A program made the translations under genes and the position numbers. A DNA stretch of 34,431 bases from an uncultured Bacteroidota bacterium (GTDB lineage Bacteria > Bacteroidota > Bacteroidia > Chitinophagales > Chitinophagaceae). This document shows positions 1-7,769 of the stretch, in pieces (position 1 is the first letter of the stretch; each line of letters starts with the position of its first letter). The notes under the pieces were generated by a model. The model ran no database searches, was not told where the DNA came from, and was given only the letters and a program-made list of their open reading frames with translations. The stretch spans positions 1 to 34,431 of the forward strand of contig CAILLK010000093.1 of assembly GCA_903835005.1 (NCBI GenBank), given 5' to 3'.

Positions 1-2
1 AA

Positions 3-116
3 AGATGGTCGGCAACTGGGGCTCAAAACATGCTTAACCTGCGAGTAACAAGCATGAATGGGAGATGGGATAAAATTATCGCATTAACAAAATGCAGTTT
101 TAATCAGGCTGCTTAA
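3..116 (+). CDS. C-terminal fragment of a possible transposase (left-edge partial)
   Basis: A reading frame is open from the window edge to a TAA at 114-116 and encodes about 37 residues. The segment R-W-S-A-T-G-A-Q-N-M-L-N-L-R followed by N-G-R-W resembles the C-terminal W-S-x-x-G-A-Q-x-M-L-x-L-R signature I associate with ISKra4-like transposases and related families. Only the tail lies inside the window, so neither start nor completeness can be judged. No terminal inverted repeat is evident between its stop and the next gene. It could equally be a chance open frame; the motif match is the only support. Confidence 0.4.
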   Translation, partial: RWSATGAQNMLNLRVTSMNGRWDKIIALTKCSFNQAA

Positions 117-199
117 GGAGCGAAGATTTGAAATGCACCCAATTACCTGTTCAACTTATCAACTTACTTCGTATTTTGCACGTTCAAAAAAATCAACTC

Positions 200-1078
200 A
201 TGAAGCGTCTACTAATTTTGTCTTGTTTTATTATTACCTCCCTCTGTTCAAATGCTCAGTCGCAGTTAAAATTGCCAGCCCTCAGCACTAATGCAAAGCT
301 GAGCCAGGATTTTTCGGTATCCAATATTGAGATAAGCTACAGCAGGCCCTCTATGCGTGGCCGTAAAATATTCGGCCTGGGCGATTTCGTAATACCTTTT
401 GGTAAGGTTTGGCGCACGGGCGCTAATGCACCTACAAAAATAAAAATAGGCGAAGAACTGGAGATAGGTGGTACTAAAGTGAAAGCCGGCGAATATGCTC
501 TGTATACCATACCTGGCAAGGATAAATGGGAAATAATACTGAATACCGGAACTACCAACTGGGGCGCTGATGGCTATACAAAGGATAATGATGTGGCCCG
601 TTTTACTATAAAACCAACAATGCTGGATGAAAATGTTCAGTCTTTTACCATCAATATTTCAGATATTACCTTCAATACCTGCAAAATAGAACTGGAATGG
701 GAGCGCACTAAAATTACCATACCAGTAGTAGCACACAATGAAGAAACAGTTGATCTGAATATAGATAAGGCAATCAATCATCCTCAGCCCCTGCCTTATT
801 TCCAGGCGGCCAATTATTACTTTGAAAGCGATAAGAAACTGGATGTGGCCAAGGCATATATAGATAAGGCTGTAGACCAGGATCCGAAAGCATTTTATGC
901 ATGGCTGCTGAAAGCCAAAATAGAAAAGAAACTGGGCAATGATGAAGCTGCAATTGTTGCCGCCAAAAAATCGATGGAAATGGCTAAGGGCAATGCCAAT
1001 GAGGCTGAATACATCAGGAACAACAACAGAATTATTGACGAGATTAAAAAGAGGCACCACAAACAAACTATAGAGTAG
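200..1078 (+). CDS. Exported DUF2911 protein with C-terminal TPR-like helices
   Basis: The protein has 292 residues. Residues 1-20 form a signal peptide (MKRLLILSCF... ending in S-N-A-Q), so it should be exported to the periplasm. Residues about 28-180 carry the DUF2911 hallmarks: Y-S-R-P-S-M-R-G-R-K-I-F-G, then P-F-G-K-V-W-R-T-G-A-N-A-P-T, then a T-I-P-G-K-D-K-W strand. Residues about 198-280 are helical with TPR character (ANYYFESDKK..., then A-W-L-L-K-A-K-I-E-K-K-L-G-N). The molecular function of DUF2911 is unknown to me. An in-frame extension upstream to 128 exists, but it lacks a signal peptide at its end and a -7-like TATTTTGCA lies at 172-180, so ATG 200 is preferred. A strong terminator follows, so it looks monocistronic. 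Confidence 0.88.
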   Translation: MKRLLILSCFIITSLCSNAQSQLKLPALSTNAKLSQDFSVSNIEISYSRPSMRGRKIFGLGDFVIPFGKVWRTGANAPTKIKIGEELEIGGTKVKAGEYALYTIPGKDKWEIILNTGTTNWGADGYTKDNDVARFTIKPTMLDENVQSFTINISDITFNTCKIELEWERTKITIPVVAHNEETVDLNIDKAINHPQPLPYFQAANYYFESDKKLDVAKAYIDKAVDQDPKAFYAWLLKAKIEKKLGNDEAAIVAAKKSMEMAKGNANEAEYIRNNNRIIDEIKKRHHKQTIE

Positions 1079-1100
1079 TACCTCTAAAAGATACCTGCAC

Positions 1101-1141
1101 AATCCGGCATTCCTTTCATTGAGGATGCCGGATTTTTATTT
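1101..1141 (+). terminator. Rho-independent terminator after the DUF2911 gene
   Basis: AATCCGGCAT (1101-1110) pairs perfectly with ATGCCGGATT (1125-1134), and a T-rich tail follows (TTTATTT). It lies 22 bases past the stop codon. Confidence 0.85.
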
Positions 1142-1213
1142 CGGGTTATTCCTGTATCACAAATATCCATCGGGGTGAACTGATTATTCCGCAACTTTTA
1201 ATTGGTAAGTAAT

Positions 1214-1221
1214 TACTTTTG
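1214..1221 (+). promoter_or_regulatory. Bacteroidota -7 element (TACTTTTG) for the PIG-L gene
   Basis: A perfect TAnnTTTG match lies 33 bases before the ATG at 1255. No clear -33 TTG at the usual spacing is seen. It overlaps an in-frame TTG at 1219, which argues that translation starts at 1255 and not there. Confidence 0.5.
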
Positions 1222-1254
1222 ATAGCCGGAAGCAATAGCCGGTACTGTATTATA

Positions 1255-3723
1255 ATGAGAAAAATTTTATTATCGCTTTTGGTTTTTTGCGGGTCGGTAG
1301 CTGCTTTCGGGCAACAGGTGCGCCCTGCAACTTCGGGGAAGATTTATGAGGAAATTGCACAATTGCAGCACCTGGTTAATGTGCTTTATGTGGCAGCCCA
1401 TCCGGATGATGAGAATACCCGGTTGCTGGCATGGCTGGTAAATGACCGGCATGTGCATACCGCCTATTTTTCGCTGACGCGGGGCGATGGCGGACAGAAT
1501 ATCCTGGGTAGTGAGCAAGGCGATGCGCTGGGACTGATACGGACTCATGAGCTGATGGAAGCCCGGAAGATAGATGGCGCAGAGCAGTATTTTTCGAGAG
1601 CAATTGATTTTGGTTTTTCGAAAACTTACCAGGAAACGTTTAAGCACTGGCCGCAGGATCAGCTGGTGAGGGACGCGGTATGGGTGATGCGCAAATTCAG
1701 GCCTGATGTGGTAATCTGCCGGTTTCCGCCAAATACCATGGCGGGGCATGGCCAGCATGCGGCATCGGCTATTGTAGCAGCAATGGCTTTTAAAAAGGCA
1801 GGAGATAAGGCACAATATGCTGATCAGTTAAAGACGTATGCTGTATGTCAGCCTAAGCGGTTATTGCTCAATACCTACCGGTTTGGTGACCGGAATACCA
1901 CATCGGAAGACCAGTTTAAAGTATGGGTGGGTGAATACCTGCCCACCCTGGGTATGGGCAGCGGAGAGCTGTCGGGACTGAGCCGGAGTGTGCATAAAAG
2001 CCAGGGCGCAGGTACACCCAATGTGCCGGGAGTGCAGAAAGAATATTTCAAACTTGTGGATGGCGATACTTTAATTAATTCACTGTTTGATGGTATTGAT
2101 ACTACCTGGGGCAGGGTAGGGCGCAGGGATATAGGTGATGACCTGAAACAGATAGAACAGCATTTTGATTTCATGCACCCGGATCTTAGTCTGCCTGCAT
2201 TGCTTGCGGTAAGGCATAAAATAAAAGAAGTAAAAGATGAATACTGGCGTAAGGAAAAGACGGAAGAAATAGATAAAGTAATACTGGATTGCACCGGATT
2301 GCTGGCTGAGTTGTATACCAAACAACCCCAGGCTGTAGCAGGTGCATTACTGCCATTTACCCTGCATCTGATAGCACGCGGCAATACCCAGGTAGTTTTG
2401 AGCTCAGTAAGCTGGGGCAATGGCGATACAGTAGCCAACCTGGTGATTCCTAACGACTCACTGCTGACCTTTGAGCATAAAATAGCCATACCAGCCGATG
2501 CACCCTATACTCAGCCCTACTGGCTATCAGCGCCTCACGCAGGCAAGGATATGTTTTCGATACCTGACGAATCAATGCTGGGCTTGCCTGAAACTCCGGA
2601 TGATCTGAATGCCAGTCTGAAAGTAAAAATAGGCGCTGAAGAATTGGATATAAAAGTACCCTTATCCTACAAGAAACTGGACCCAGTGAAGGGGGATATA
2701 GTGGAGCAGTTGCGCATAGTGCCCGATGCCGTGGTGTCGTTTAATGCGGGGCTGCTGATACTGAAACCGGATGGCACTGTGCAGCCGGAAGTGCGTATAC
2801 ATGCCTATAAGGACCTGAAGGATGTGAACCTGATGGTAGTAACATCAAAAACCAATACTGTTCAGTTTGTGCAGCACCTGAATTTTGCTGCCGGAGATGA
2901 TACCTTGATTTCGTTAAATCTGACCCAGGCAACAACTAAAAGCCAAGGAGGTGACTTTTATATTACTGCAGCCCTGACTACAGATAATGGAAAGGGCTAT
3001 AACTTATCGCAACATATTATACAGTACCCGCACCTGCCTACGCTGCAATATTTTACCGACCCCTATGCCAAAGTGCTCCAGCCCAGCTGGAAGTGCACTG
3101 CAAAAAAGATTGGCTATATAGAGGGAGCCGGAGACTTAATACCCGCTATACTAAGGCAGGCCGGGCTGGAAGTGGATATACTCAAGGAAGGCGATATGAC
3201 CAATGCCACCAAACTTAAAAAGTATGATGCTATCATAACCGGTATACGGGCGGTGAATGTGGAGAAGAAAATGGCGTGGTGGCTACCGGTATTGTTTGAG
3301 TATGCCAAGAACGGGGGAACGCTGGTTATGCAGTATAATACGCTGCAGGATATGGCTACCACAAAGCTTGGGCCATACCCGTTTACCTTATCAGATAAGC
3401 GGGTGACGGAGGAAGATGCCCAAATAACCTTTACTGACCCAAAGGCGCGCCTGCTCAACTACCCCAATAAAATAACAGATGCTGATTTTGCAGACTGGGT
3501 GCAGGAGCGCGGATTGTACTTTGCCTCGAAATGGGATGACCAGTACAAAACCTTATTCTCTATGCATGATGAAGGGGAAGACCCGTTGCTGGGTGGCACG
3601 CTTTATGCCAAAGTAGGTAAGGGCAACTATATCTATACCTCACTCTCCTTCAGCAGGCAGGTGCCAGCGGGGAATAAGGGGGCTATAAAGTTGCTGATGA
3701 ATATGCTGAGTGCGGGGAAGTGA
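1255..3723 (+). CDS. Exported PIG-L family deacetylase with C-terminal GATase-like domain
   Basis: The product has 822 residues. Residues 1-20 are a signal peptide (MRKILLSLLV... ending A-F-G-Q). The PIG-L/LmbE N-acetylglucosaminyl deacetylase domain begins with the metal motif A-H-P-D-D-E at 48-53: H49 and D52 should bind zinc and D51 should be the general base. The third ligand is probably H168 in G-H-G-Q-H-A. L-T-R-G-D-G-G-Q-N at about 74-82 is also typical. A middle beta-rich part (about 320-610) is followed at about 620-822 by a flavodoxin-like domain reminiscent of class I glutamine amidotransferase/ThuA folds, without an evident catalytic Cys. Known relatives remove acetyl groups from GlcNAc-type sugars; the substrate here cannot be told. 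ATG 1255 is chosen because of the signal peptide and the upstream -7 element. Confidence 0.9.
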   Translation: MRKILLSLLVFCGSVAAFGQQVRPATSGKIYEEIAQLQHLVNVLYVAAHPDDENTRLLAWLVNDRHVHTAYFSLTRGDGGQNILGSEQGDALGLIRTHELMEARKIDGAEQYFSRAIDFGFSKTYQETFKHWPQDQLVRDAVWVMRKFRPDVVICRFPPNTMAGHGQHAASAIVAAMAFKKAGDKAQYADQLKTYAVCQPKRLLLNTYRFGDRNTTSEDQFKVWVGEYLPTLGMGSGELSGLSRSVHKSQGAGTPNVPGVQKEYFKLVDGDTLINSLFDGIDTTWGRVGRRDIGDDLKQIEQHFDFMHPDLSLPALLAVRHKIKEVKDEYWRKEKTEEIDKVILDCTGLLAELYTKQPQAVAGALLPFTLHLIARGNTQVVLSSVSWGNGDTVANLVIPNDSLLTFEHKIAIPADAPYTQPYWLSAPHAGKDMFSIPDESMLGLPETPDDLNASLKVKIGAEELDIKVPLSYKKLDPVKGDIVEQLRIVPDAVVSFNAGLLILKPDGTVQPEVRIHAYKDLKDVNLMVVTSKTNTVQFVQHLNFAAGDDTLISLNLTQATTKSQGGDFYITAALTTDNGKGYNLSQHIIQYPHLPTLQYFTDPYAKVLQPSWKCTAKKIGYIEGAGDLIPAILRQAGLEVDILKEGDMTNATKLKKYDAIITGIRAVNVEKKMAWWLPVLFEYAKNGGTLVMQYNTLQDMATTKLGPYPFTLSDKRVTEEDAQITFTDPKARLLNYPNKITDADFADWVQERGLYFASKWDDQYKTLFSMHDEGEDPLLGGTLYAKVGKGNYIYTSLSFSRQVPAGNKGAIKLLMNMLSAGK

Positions 3724-3741
3724 TTTATCCTATGTTCAAAT

Positions 3742-3780
3742 AATAAAAGCCCGGAGCCAATAAAGTTCCGGGCTTTTATT
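3742..3780. terminator. Two-sided terminator between convergent genes
   Basis: AATAAAAGCCCGGA (3742-3755) and TCCGGGCTTTTATT (3767-3780) form a perfect 14-bp stem with an 11-base loop. A and T tracts on either side let it end transcription of both the + strand PIG-L gene and the - strand gene ending at 3795. Confidence 0.9.
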
Positions 3781-3794
3781 ATATGTTTTTTTTA

Positions 3795-4184
3795 TTAATT
3801 ACTGCCTCTGTTCTGCATTTCACTTCTGCGCTCTCTCATTTTATCTTTTGCTTCCTGCTCGTGAGCCTGGTATTTCTGGTATTGGTCGGCAGTTAAAACG
3901 TTTTTCAGTTCGGCATCCCGGCTTGCTGCGATATTTTGCATAGCCGACCTTCTGTCGGGGCCAGGTCCTGAACTTCTTGCGGCATCCATCTCCTGGGCGT
4001 GTTTGAAGATTATTTCATACACTCTCTTGTTTTGATCTTCATTTATGCCAAGATTCTTCTGCATCCACTGGGTCTGGTTCCGGGCTCTTTCCTGAGGAGA
4101 GCGTTGTGACATCTGTTGTGCAGAAGCTATTAATGAACTGAATATTACGGCTATAAGCGCTATGCTTTTTACGAGGTTTTTCAT
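3795..4184 (-). CDS. Small exported helical protein, Spy/LTxxQ-like
   Basis: The protein has 129 residues. Residues 1-22 are a signal peptide (MKNLVKSIAL... ending I-A-S-A-Q), so it should be periplasmic. The rest is highly charged and helical, with Q-W-M-Q-K-N-L-G-I-N-E-D-Q, then an L-T-A-D-Q-Y-Q-K-Y motif at about 99-107 that resembles the LTxxQ box of Spy/CpxP-type periplasmic chaperones and metal sensors. It is clearly related to the product of the gene upstream at 4275-4640: both have Q-W-(M/L)-(K/Q), I-N-E-x-Q, and a closing (D/A)-E-(L/M)-K-x-(V/I)-L. The 90-bp gap suggests one transcription unit with it. Tail R-R-S-E-M-Q-N-R-G-S-N is disordered. Chaperone activity is inferred only from the fold resemblance. 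Confidence 0.82.
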   Translation of the reverse strand: MKNLVKSIALIAVIFSSLIASAQQMSQRSPQERARNQTQWMQKNLGINEDQNKRVYEIIFKHAQEMDAARSSGPGPDRRSAMQNIAASRDAELKNVLTADQYQKYQAHEQEAKDKMRERRSEMQNRGSN

Positions 4185-4274
4185 TTTAATAAAATTGGTT
4201 TTGAAAATGGTTTACAGTAAGACATATCATCAGAATGATAGTTTAATAGCTGCATCTGAAATTAACAGTAAAGA

Positions 4275-4640
4275 TTACATGGGCTGATGTCCTTTGTATA
4301 CCCTGGCATCCTGCTTCCTGATAACTTCTTCCCGATTGTAATACCTGATATATTGACCGTGATCAAGGATGGTTTTCATTTCGGTATCCTTTTTCTTCAT
4401 CAGTTTTGCCTGTCTTTTTTTCTTGTCGGGCAGGTTAGCAGCTTTATCCATATCCTGCTGGTAGGAGAGGGATATGGCGCTGATTTTATTCAGTTGGACC
4501 TCATTAATTTGCAGACTGTCTTTCAGCCATTGAATCTCTTTTTTCGACCTTACTTCGGGCGAATACCTGGGCTGAGCCCAGGTGGTCAATGAGCAGAACA
4601 ATAAGAGGGAAATACTGAGAAACCTGGTAGCTGCCGGCAC
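4275..4640 (-). CDS. Small exported helical protein, paralogue of its downstream neighbour
   Basis: From a GTG at 4640 the product is 121 residues with a standard signal peptide (V-P-A-A-T-R-F-L-S-I-S-L-L-L... ending T-W-A-Q) and then a basic helical body with L-Q-I-N-E-V-Q-L-N-K, matching the protein of the next gene. The frame also has an ATG at 4706 (143 residues), but that version overlaps 59 bases of the YD-repeat gene and puts 22 extra hydrophilic residues before the signal peptide. The GTG lies 7 bases past the upstream stop (4648-4650), a spacing that fits translational coupling, so I prefer it. A role in envelope stress or metal response is possible by analogy with Spy-like proteins but is not shown by the sequence. 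Confidence 0.75.
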   Translation of the reverse strand: MPAATRFLSISLLLFCSLTTWAQPRYSPEVRSKKEIQWLKDSLQINEVQLNKISAISLSYQQDMDKAANLPDKKKRQAKLMKKKDTEMKTILDHGQYIRYYNREEVIRKQDARVYKGHQPM

Positions 4641-4647
4641 CCGGTTA

Positions 4648-5763
4648 TTAATAATAATCGAAGATCCTTTCGGTGATGCGTTTTGGTTTATCATTTTCGT
4701 ATACAATTTTTATAAACCAGTTGCCTTCTTTGTCGTAAGTATAAATGTTCTTGATTTTCATTGCGGGTTTACCTTTTGTGTTGATGCGCTCATTCTCGGT
4801 TTCGTTGTTGTGGGTATCGTAGGTATATTTCTGGGTTATTTTCTCAATCAGCGTGCCATCTGGTTTGTAAGTGGCATCGAAGGTATGATTGCCCCATTTA
4901 TCGAGCTTGCACTCATAGGTGGTTTTGCCCTTTTCGTTGTACTGCAATACCTGTATTACGTTGTTTTCGTTGTCGTATTTGGTGATTATTTTTTTGAACC
5001 TGTCGGCAAATTCATTGTCATATTCGCGCTCTTCGGTCTGGTTGCCATTGGCATCGTAGGCATAGGTGTAGCGCGATTTGAAGTTGCCGGTCTGATTATA
5101 ATCAGTAATTTCTATTACATTGTGTTTGTCGTCGTATTTAAACAATTCTTTCAGTTTCAGCCTGCCATCGCCTTCAAAGAAATTTTCTTCCTTTACGTTC
5201 CCCTTGTCGTCATACTTATAGGTGTGGCGGGTTTTGAGTGCACCTTTATAAGTTTCGTTCGATTCTATGAGGTTGCCCTGCAGGTCATATTCGCGGTTGT
5301 AATTCCATTCCAGACTGCCATCGCCTTTATAGGTGTTCCAGTCTATGCGGTTTCCTTTGCTGTCCACCTTATAAGATGCCGAATCTTCGAGGGCACCATC
5401 GCCGTTGTAGCGGCTGTTGCTAACCAGTATGCCGCTGTTGTCGTATTTATACAGGCTTTTCATAGCCTTGAAGTGCACATATTCGTTCTGTACGGTATCA
5501 TCGCCGGCAGTAGAGTTAAATTCTGTGAGAAATCCCCTGTCGTTGTACTTGCTGGTGGCAGTATGCACGGTGCGTCCTTTCTGCAACTTGCCGTCTTTGC
5601 GCACTACAGTAAAGCCGGTTACCGACATTGTTTTCACCTTGCCCCTGATTTTATCTTTTGCGAGATCGCTTTTGTCTTTATCCTTATCTTTATCCTGAGG
5701 ATTTTGCGCGGTAGCGGCAAAACATACAAGCAACAACAAAAGTGTGCACTTTATTAATCTCAT
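4648..5763 (-). CDS. Exported YD-repeat (RHS-like) protein
   Basis: The protein has 371 residues. Residues 1-20 form a signal peptide (MRLIKCTLLL... ending A-A-T-A-Q), followed by a short Asp-Lys run at 24-31. The remainder, about 65-371, consists of some eight to nine irregular repeats of 30-40 residues with the core Y-x-Y-D-x-x-G-N-x-x-E, such as Y-K-Y-D-D-K-G-N-V-K-E at 182-192 and Y-A-Y-D-A-N-G-N-Q-T-E at 234-244. These are YD/RHS-type beta repeats; there is no RHS core cleavage motif or toxin end, so this is a stand-alone beta-solenoid-like protein and not a toxin shell. Starting at 5793 would place the TTG inside the -7 element, so ATG 5763 is chosen. It heads a unit with the two Spy-like genes. 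Confidence 0.88.
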   Translation of the reverse strand: MRLIKCTLLLLLVCFAATAQNPQDKDKDKDKSDLAKDKIRGKVKTMSVTGFTVVRKDGKLQKGRTVHTATSKYNDRGFLTEFNSTAGDDTVQNEYVHFKAMKSLYKYDNSGILVSNSRYNGDGALEDSASYKVDSKGNRIDWNTYKGDGSLEWNYNREYDLQGNLIESNETYKGALKTRHTYKYDDKGNVKEENFFEGDGRLKLKELFKYDDKHNVIEITDYNQTGNFKSRYTYAYDANGNQTEEREYDNEFADRFKKIITKYDNENNVIQVLQYNEKGKTTYECKLDKWGNHTFDATYKPDGTLIEKITQKYTYDTHNNETENERINTKGKPAMKIKNIYTYDKEGNWFIKIVYENDKPKRITERIFDYY

Positions 5764-5790
5764 ATCTGCTGATTTTAATCGGGAAGAGTT

Positions 5791-5822
5791 CAAAAGTACC
5801 TTAGTAATCCTGAATTATCAAA
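5791..5822 (-). promoter_or_regulatory. Promoter of the YD-repeat gene
   Basis: On the minus strand TTTG (5822-5819) is followed after 20 bases by TACTTTTG (5798-5791), which fits the Bacteroidota -33/-7 pair. The ATG at 5763 lies 27 bases beyond. It is the best-formed promoter in the window. Confidence 0.65.
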
Positions 5823-5904
5823 TGGCAATTCCCAAATGCAATTTAAGACAACTAATGTTAATTTTTTTCTTAAATTTATATTCACCATGAAGCGGTTGAA
5901 GGGC

Positions 5905-6408
5905 TTAATTAATTTTCTTTCCGGTAAATGTTTCATCTGTGATTACCCAATCAAAGCTACCGGGAGGAGTATAGCTGTAATGATATGTATAGGACAGGCT
6001 GTCGTTGCTTTGGGAAACCTGAATGGTTAAGGCTTCTGTATAATCATTATAGTTTAGTGCAGCATGATCAACAACAAAGGAATTTGTGTTGCTGTACAAA
6101 AAACTTATATTCCGATGATAGGTTGTACCATTGAGCACATAACTGCCTATGGCGCGGCTGTAATTTAAAGTACATGTTATAGAGTCATTTGCTGTTTTTG
6201 TGATGGAAAATGTATCGGAGGAGATCAAAGTGTCAAAGGTATAAGGCGGATTGGTAACAGACCCCCACTGATGTAGCGTACCTACGAAGCTGCCAGTTAG
6301 CTGAGAGATATGGGACTGGTTTGTTTTATGGCAGCTGCAGATCGTGAATAACAGAATGGATACCAACAGCAGGCAAAGACGGTGAAAAGACTGGAAATGA
6401 TGGGTCAT
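5905..6408 (-). CDS. Small lipoprotein of unknown function
   Basis: The protein has 167 residues. It starts with a lipoprotein signal (hydrophobic L-L-L-V-S-I-L-L-F-T-I-C-S followed by Cys 26 and H-K-T-N), so it should be lipid-anchored. The mature part begins with S-Q-L-T-G-S-F-V-G-T and continues as alternating beta strands rich in Ser, Thr and Tyr, ending in W-V-I-T-D-E-T-F-T-G-K-K-I-N. I do not recognise a family. The general plan (lipobox, short linker, L/I-x-G-x-x-x-G strand, beta-rich body) is shared with the lipoprotein at 10850-11287 and both may be small lipocalin-like or calycin-like domains; that is a guess. A TATTTTTG -7 element lies upstream, and the gene stands alone before the YD promoter. 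Confidence 0.78.
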   Translation of the reverse strand: MTHHFQSFHRLCLLLVSILLFTICSCHKTNQSHISQLTGSFVGTLHQWGSVTNPPYTFDTLISSDTFSITKTANDSITCTLNYSRAIGSYVLNGTTYHRNISFLYSNTNSFVVDHAALNYNDYTEALTIQVSQSNDSLSYTYHYSYTPPGSFDWVITDETFTGKKIN

Positions 6409-6473
6409 AAAATTGTTTTTACAGATTTGGTATCGCCGGAAATTTACCTCATCAGGAAGGTACTAATACTATA

Positions 6474-6481
6474 CAAAAATA
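6474..6481 (-). promoter_or_regulatory. Possible -7 element (TATTTTTG) for the lipoprotein gene
   Basis: A perfect TAnnTTTG match on the minus strand lies 66 bases before the ATG at 6408. The area is AT-rich and no clear -33 TTG is seen, so chance is possible. Confidence 0.4.
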
Positions 6482-6604
6482 GCTAAAAATCAATCTATTG
6501 AAATGCAATTATCCTGCCAATAATAATTCAAACACCCAATGCACCAGGCAAAAGCCCAAACATAATAACTAAAATATACAGATCATAAGGCAAGCCCAAA
6601 GCCA

Positions 6605-7147
6605 TTATTGGGTTACTGAACTATTTTTACCGGCATTGATTTTACTTACTATTTTCTTGTAGATTTTAGTCTGTTTTCCGGCGTAACATGTGCGGAAATA
6701 TGGTGCTCGCGCTTTTGTTGCTAAATCTGCCATGGCTAAGATATTATTGTAGCGGGACAATATTTTACGCTGGTTTGGAGAGATCATTATTTTGCTATAA
6801 GTACCTGTTATAGCCTTTCGATGAAGGAAAGTGCCCTGGTAATAGAAGAGCTTGCGGCAATGAATGCCGGTGGCCGGGCAAATGAAGTACCAGATATTGC
6901 CGTAATTCAGGTTGAAGGGTTTGGAAATGAGGTTAATTTTGTGACCTGTTATTTGACCGTCGGCAACGCCGGAAATGATGATGAATGGCTGAGGCTGGTT
7001 AATATTTATTGCGATTAAAGGAGGGATAATATCGTTGCAACACAAATTGGCAGACATGGACGAAGGCTGCCCGGAATGGGTATTGAATGCTCCGGCTTTG
7101 AGGAGGTCATTGATAGAAATTGCTGGTAGATCATCGTAGAATAACAT
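6605..7147 (-). CDS. Hypothetical protein related to a zinc-ribbon-like family
   Basis: The product has 180 residues, no signal peptide, and should be cytoplasmic. Residues 72-115 read as strand I-N-L-I-S-K-P-F-N-L-N-Y-G, then W-Y-F-I-C-P-A-T-G-I-H-C-R-K-L-F-Y, then G-T-F-L-H-R-K-A. This resembles the widespread uncharacterised family with Y-G-G-x-R-W-W-F-x-C-P-x-C-G-R-R-x-x-x-L-Y and a later C-R-H-C pair. Here the first pair is C90-x6-C97, and the second pair is replaced by L-H-R, which I recall as common in Bacteroidota versions. The C-terminus is basic (K-I-Y-K-K-I-V-S-K-I). The role is unknown; phage or plasmid regulation has been suggested for such ribbons only by analogy. The gene sits alone next to a repeat cluster. 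Confidence 0.65.
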   Translation of the reverse strand: MLFYDDLPAISINDLLKAGAFNTHSGQPSSMSANLCCNDIIPPLIAININQPQPFIIISGVADGQITGHKINLISKPFNLNYGNIWYFICPATGIHCRKLFYYQGTFLHRKAITGTYSKIMISPNQRKILSRYNNILAMADLATKARAPYFRTCYAGKQTKIYKKIVSKINAGKNSSVTQ

Positions 7148-7170
7148 ATTTTATTTGTTTTTTGTTTTGT

Positions 7171-7685
7171 AAATATTTGTCTAAATCATCGGGAATGTTT
7201 GGGGGCTGAGTAATGTCATACTTAAGCAATTGGTGTATTCCAATAAACATTCGACCCGCTTTGGGGTCGTTATTTGTATCTGATTACCGGTGGTTTCACC
7301 ACCGGCTAAAAACATTGAAGTCCTTCAGACTTCCTTAAGTATAAATGACATTGATGAGTGATGGAAATGTTTTCTGCCTGAATACATATTGGATTCGTTT
7401 GTTATTTCAGAAATATTTGTCTAAATCATCGGGAATGTTTGGGGGCTGAGTAATGTCATACATAAGCAATTGGTGTATTCCAATAAACATTCGACCCGCT
7501 TTGGGGTCGTTATTTGAATCTGATTACCGGTGGTTACACTACCGGCTAAAAACATTGAAGTCCTTCAGACTTCCTTAAGTATAAATGACATTGATGAGTG
7601 ATGGAAATGTTGTCTGCCTGTATACATATTGGATTCGTTTGTTATTTTAGAAATATATGTCTAAATCATCGGGAATGTTTGGGGG
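7171..7685. repeat. Tandem 240-bp repeat carrying three hairpins (X-core-X-core-X)
   Basis: Two near-identical 240-bp units (7171-7410 and 7411-7650) are followed by 35 bp of a third (7651-7685). The 35-bp segment X (starts AAATATTTGTCTAAATCATC) therefore occurs three times around two 205-bp cores. Each core holds three hairpins: CGACCC/GGGTCG (7252-7269), CCGGTGGT-TTC-ACCACCGG (7287-7305), and GAAGTC-CTTCA-GACTTC (7317-7333). The second unit differs at only a few positions; in its middle hairpin the change (ACTACCGG) still permits pairing through a G-U pair. No reading frame of note crosses it. It fills most of the 622-bp gap between the genes at 7147 and 7770. Confidence 0.9.
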
Positions 7686-7769
7686 AGTAAGTATGCAATT
7701 CGGCTGTTTGACATTACTCAACAGGGCAGACCCTTTGTGAATTCCTCGGGCAGGCTCCGGGAACAGCCC

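Noticed and set aside
659..1102. Minus-strand frame of 147 codons opposite the DUF2911 gene
   Set aside because: The + strand gene has a signal peptide and a recognisable domain; this is its shadow.
1270..1815. Minus-strand frame of 181 codons opposite the PIG-L gene
   Set aside because: It overlaps the A-H-P-D-D-E region of a clear enzyme on the + strand and has no features of its own.
4582..5757. Long + strand open frame of 391 codons opposite the YD-repeat gene
   Set aside because: It is the antisense image of a protein rich in Asp, Lys, Asn and Tyr, which gives a spurious Phe/Val/Ile-rich product. The minus-strand frame has a signal peptide, a promoter and clear YD repeats.
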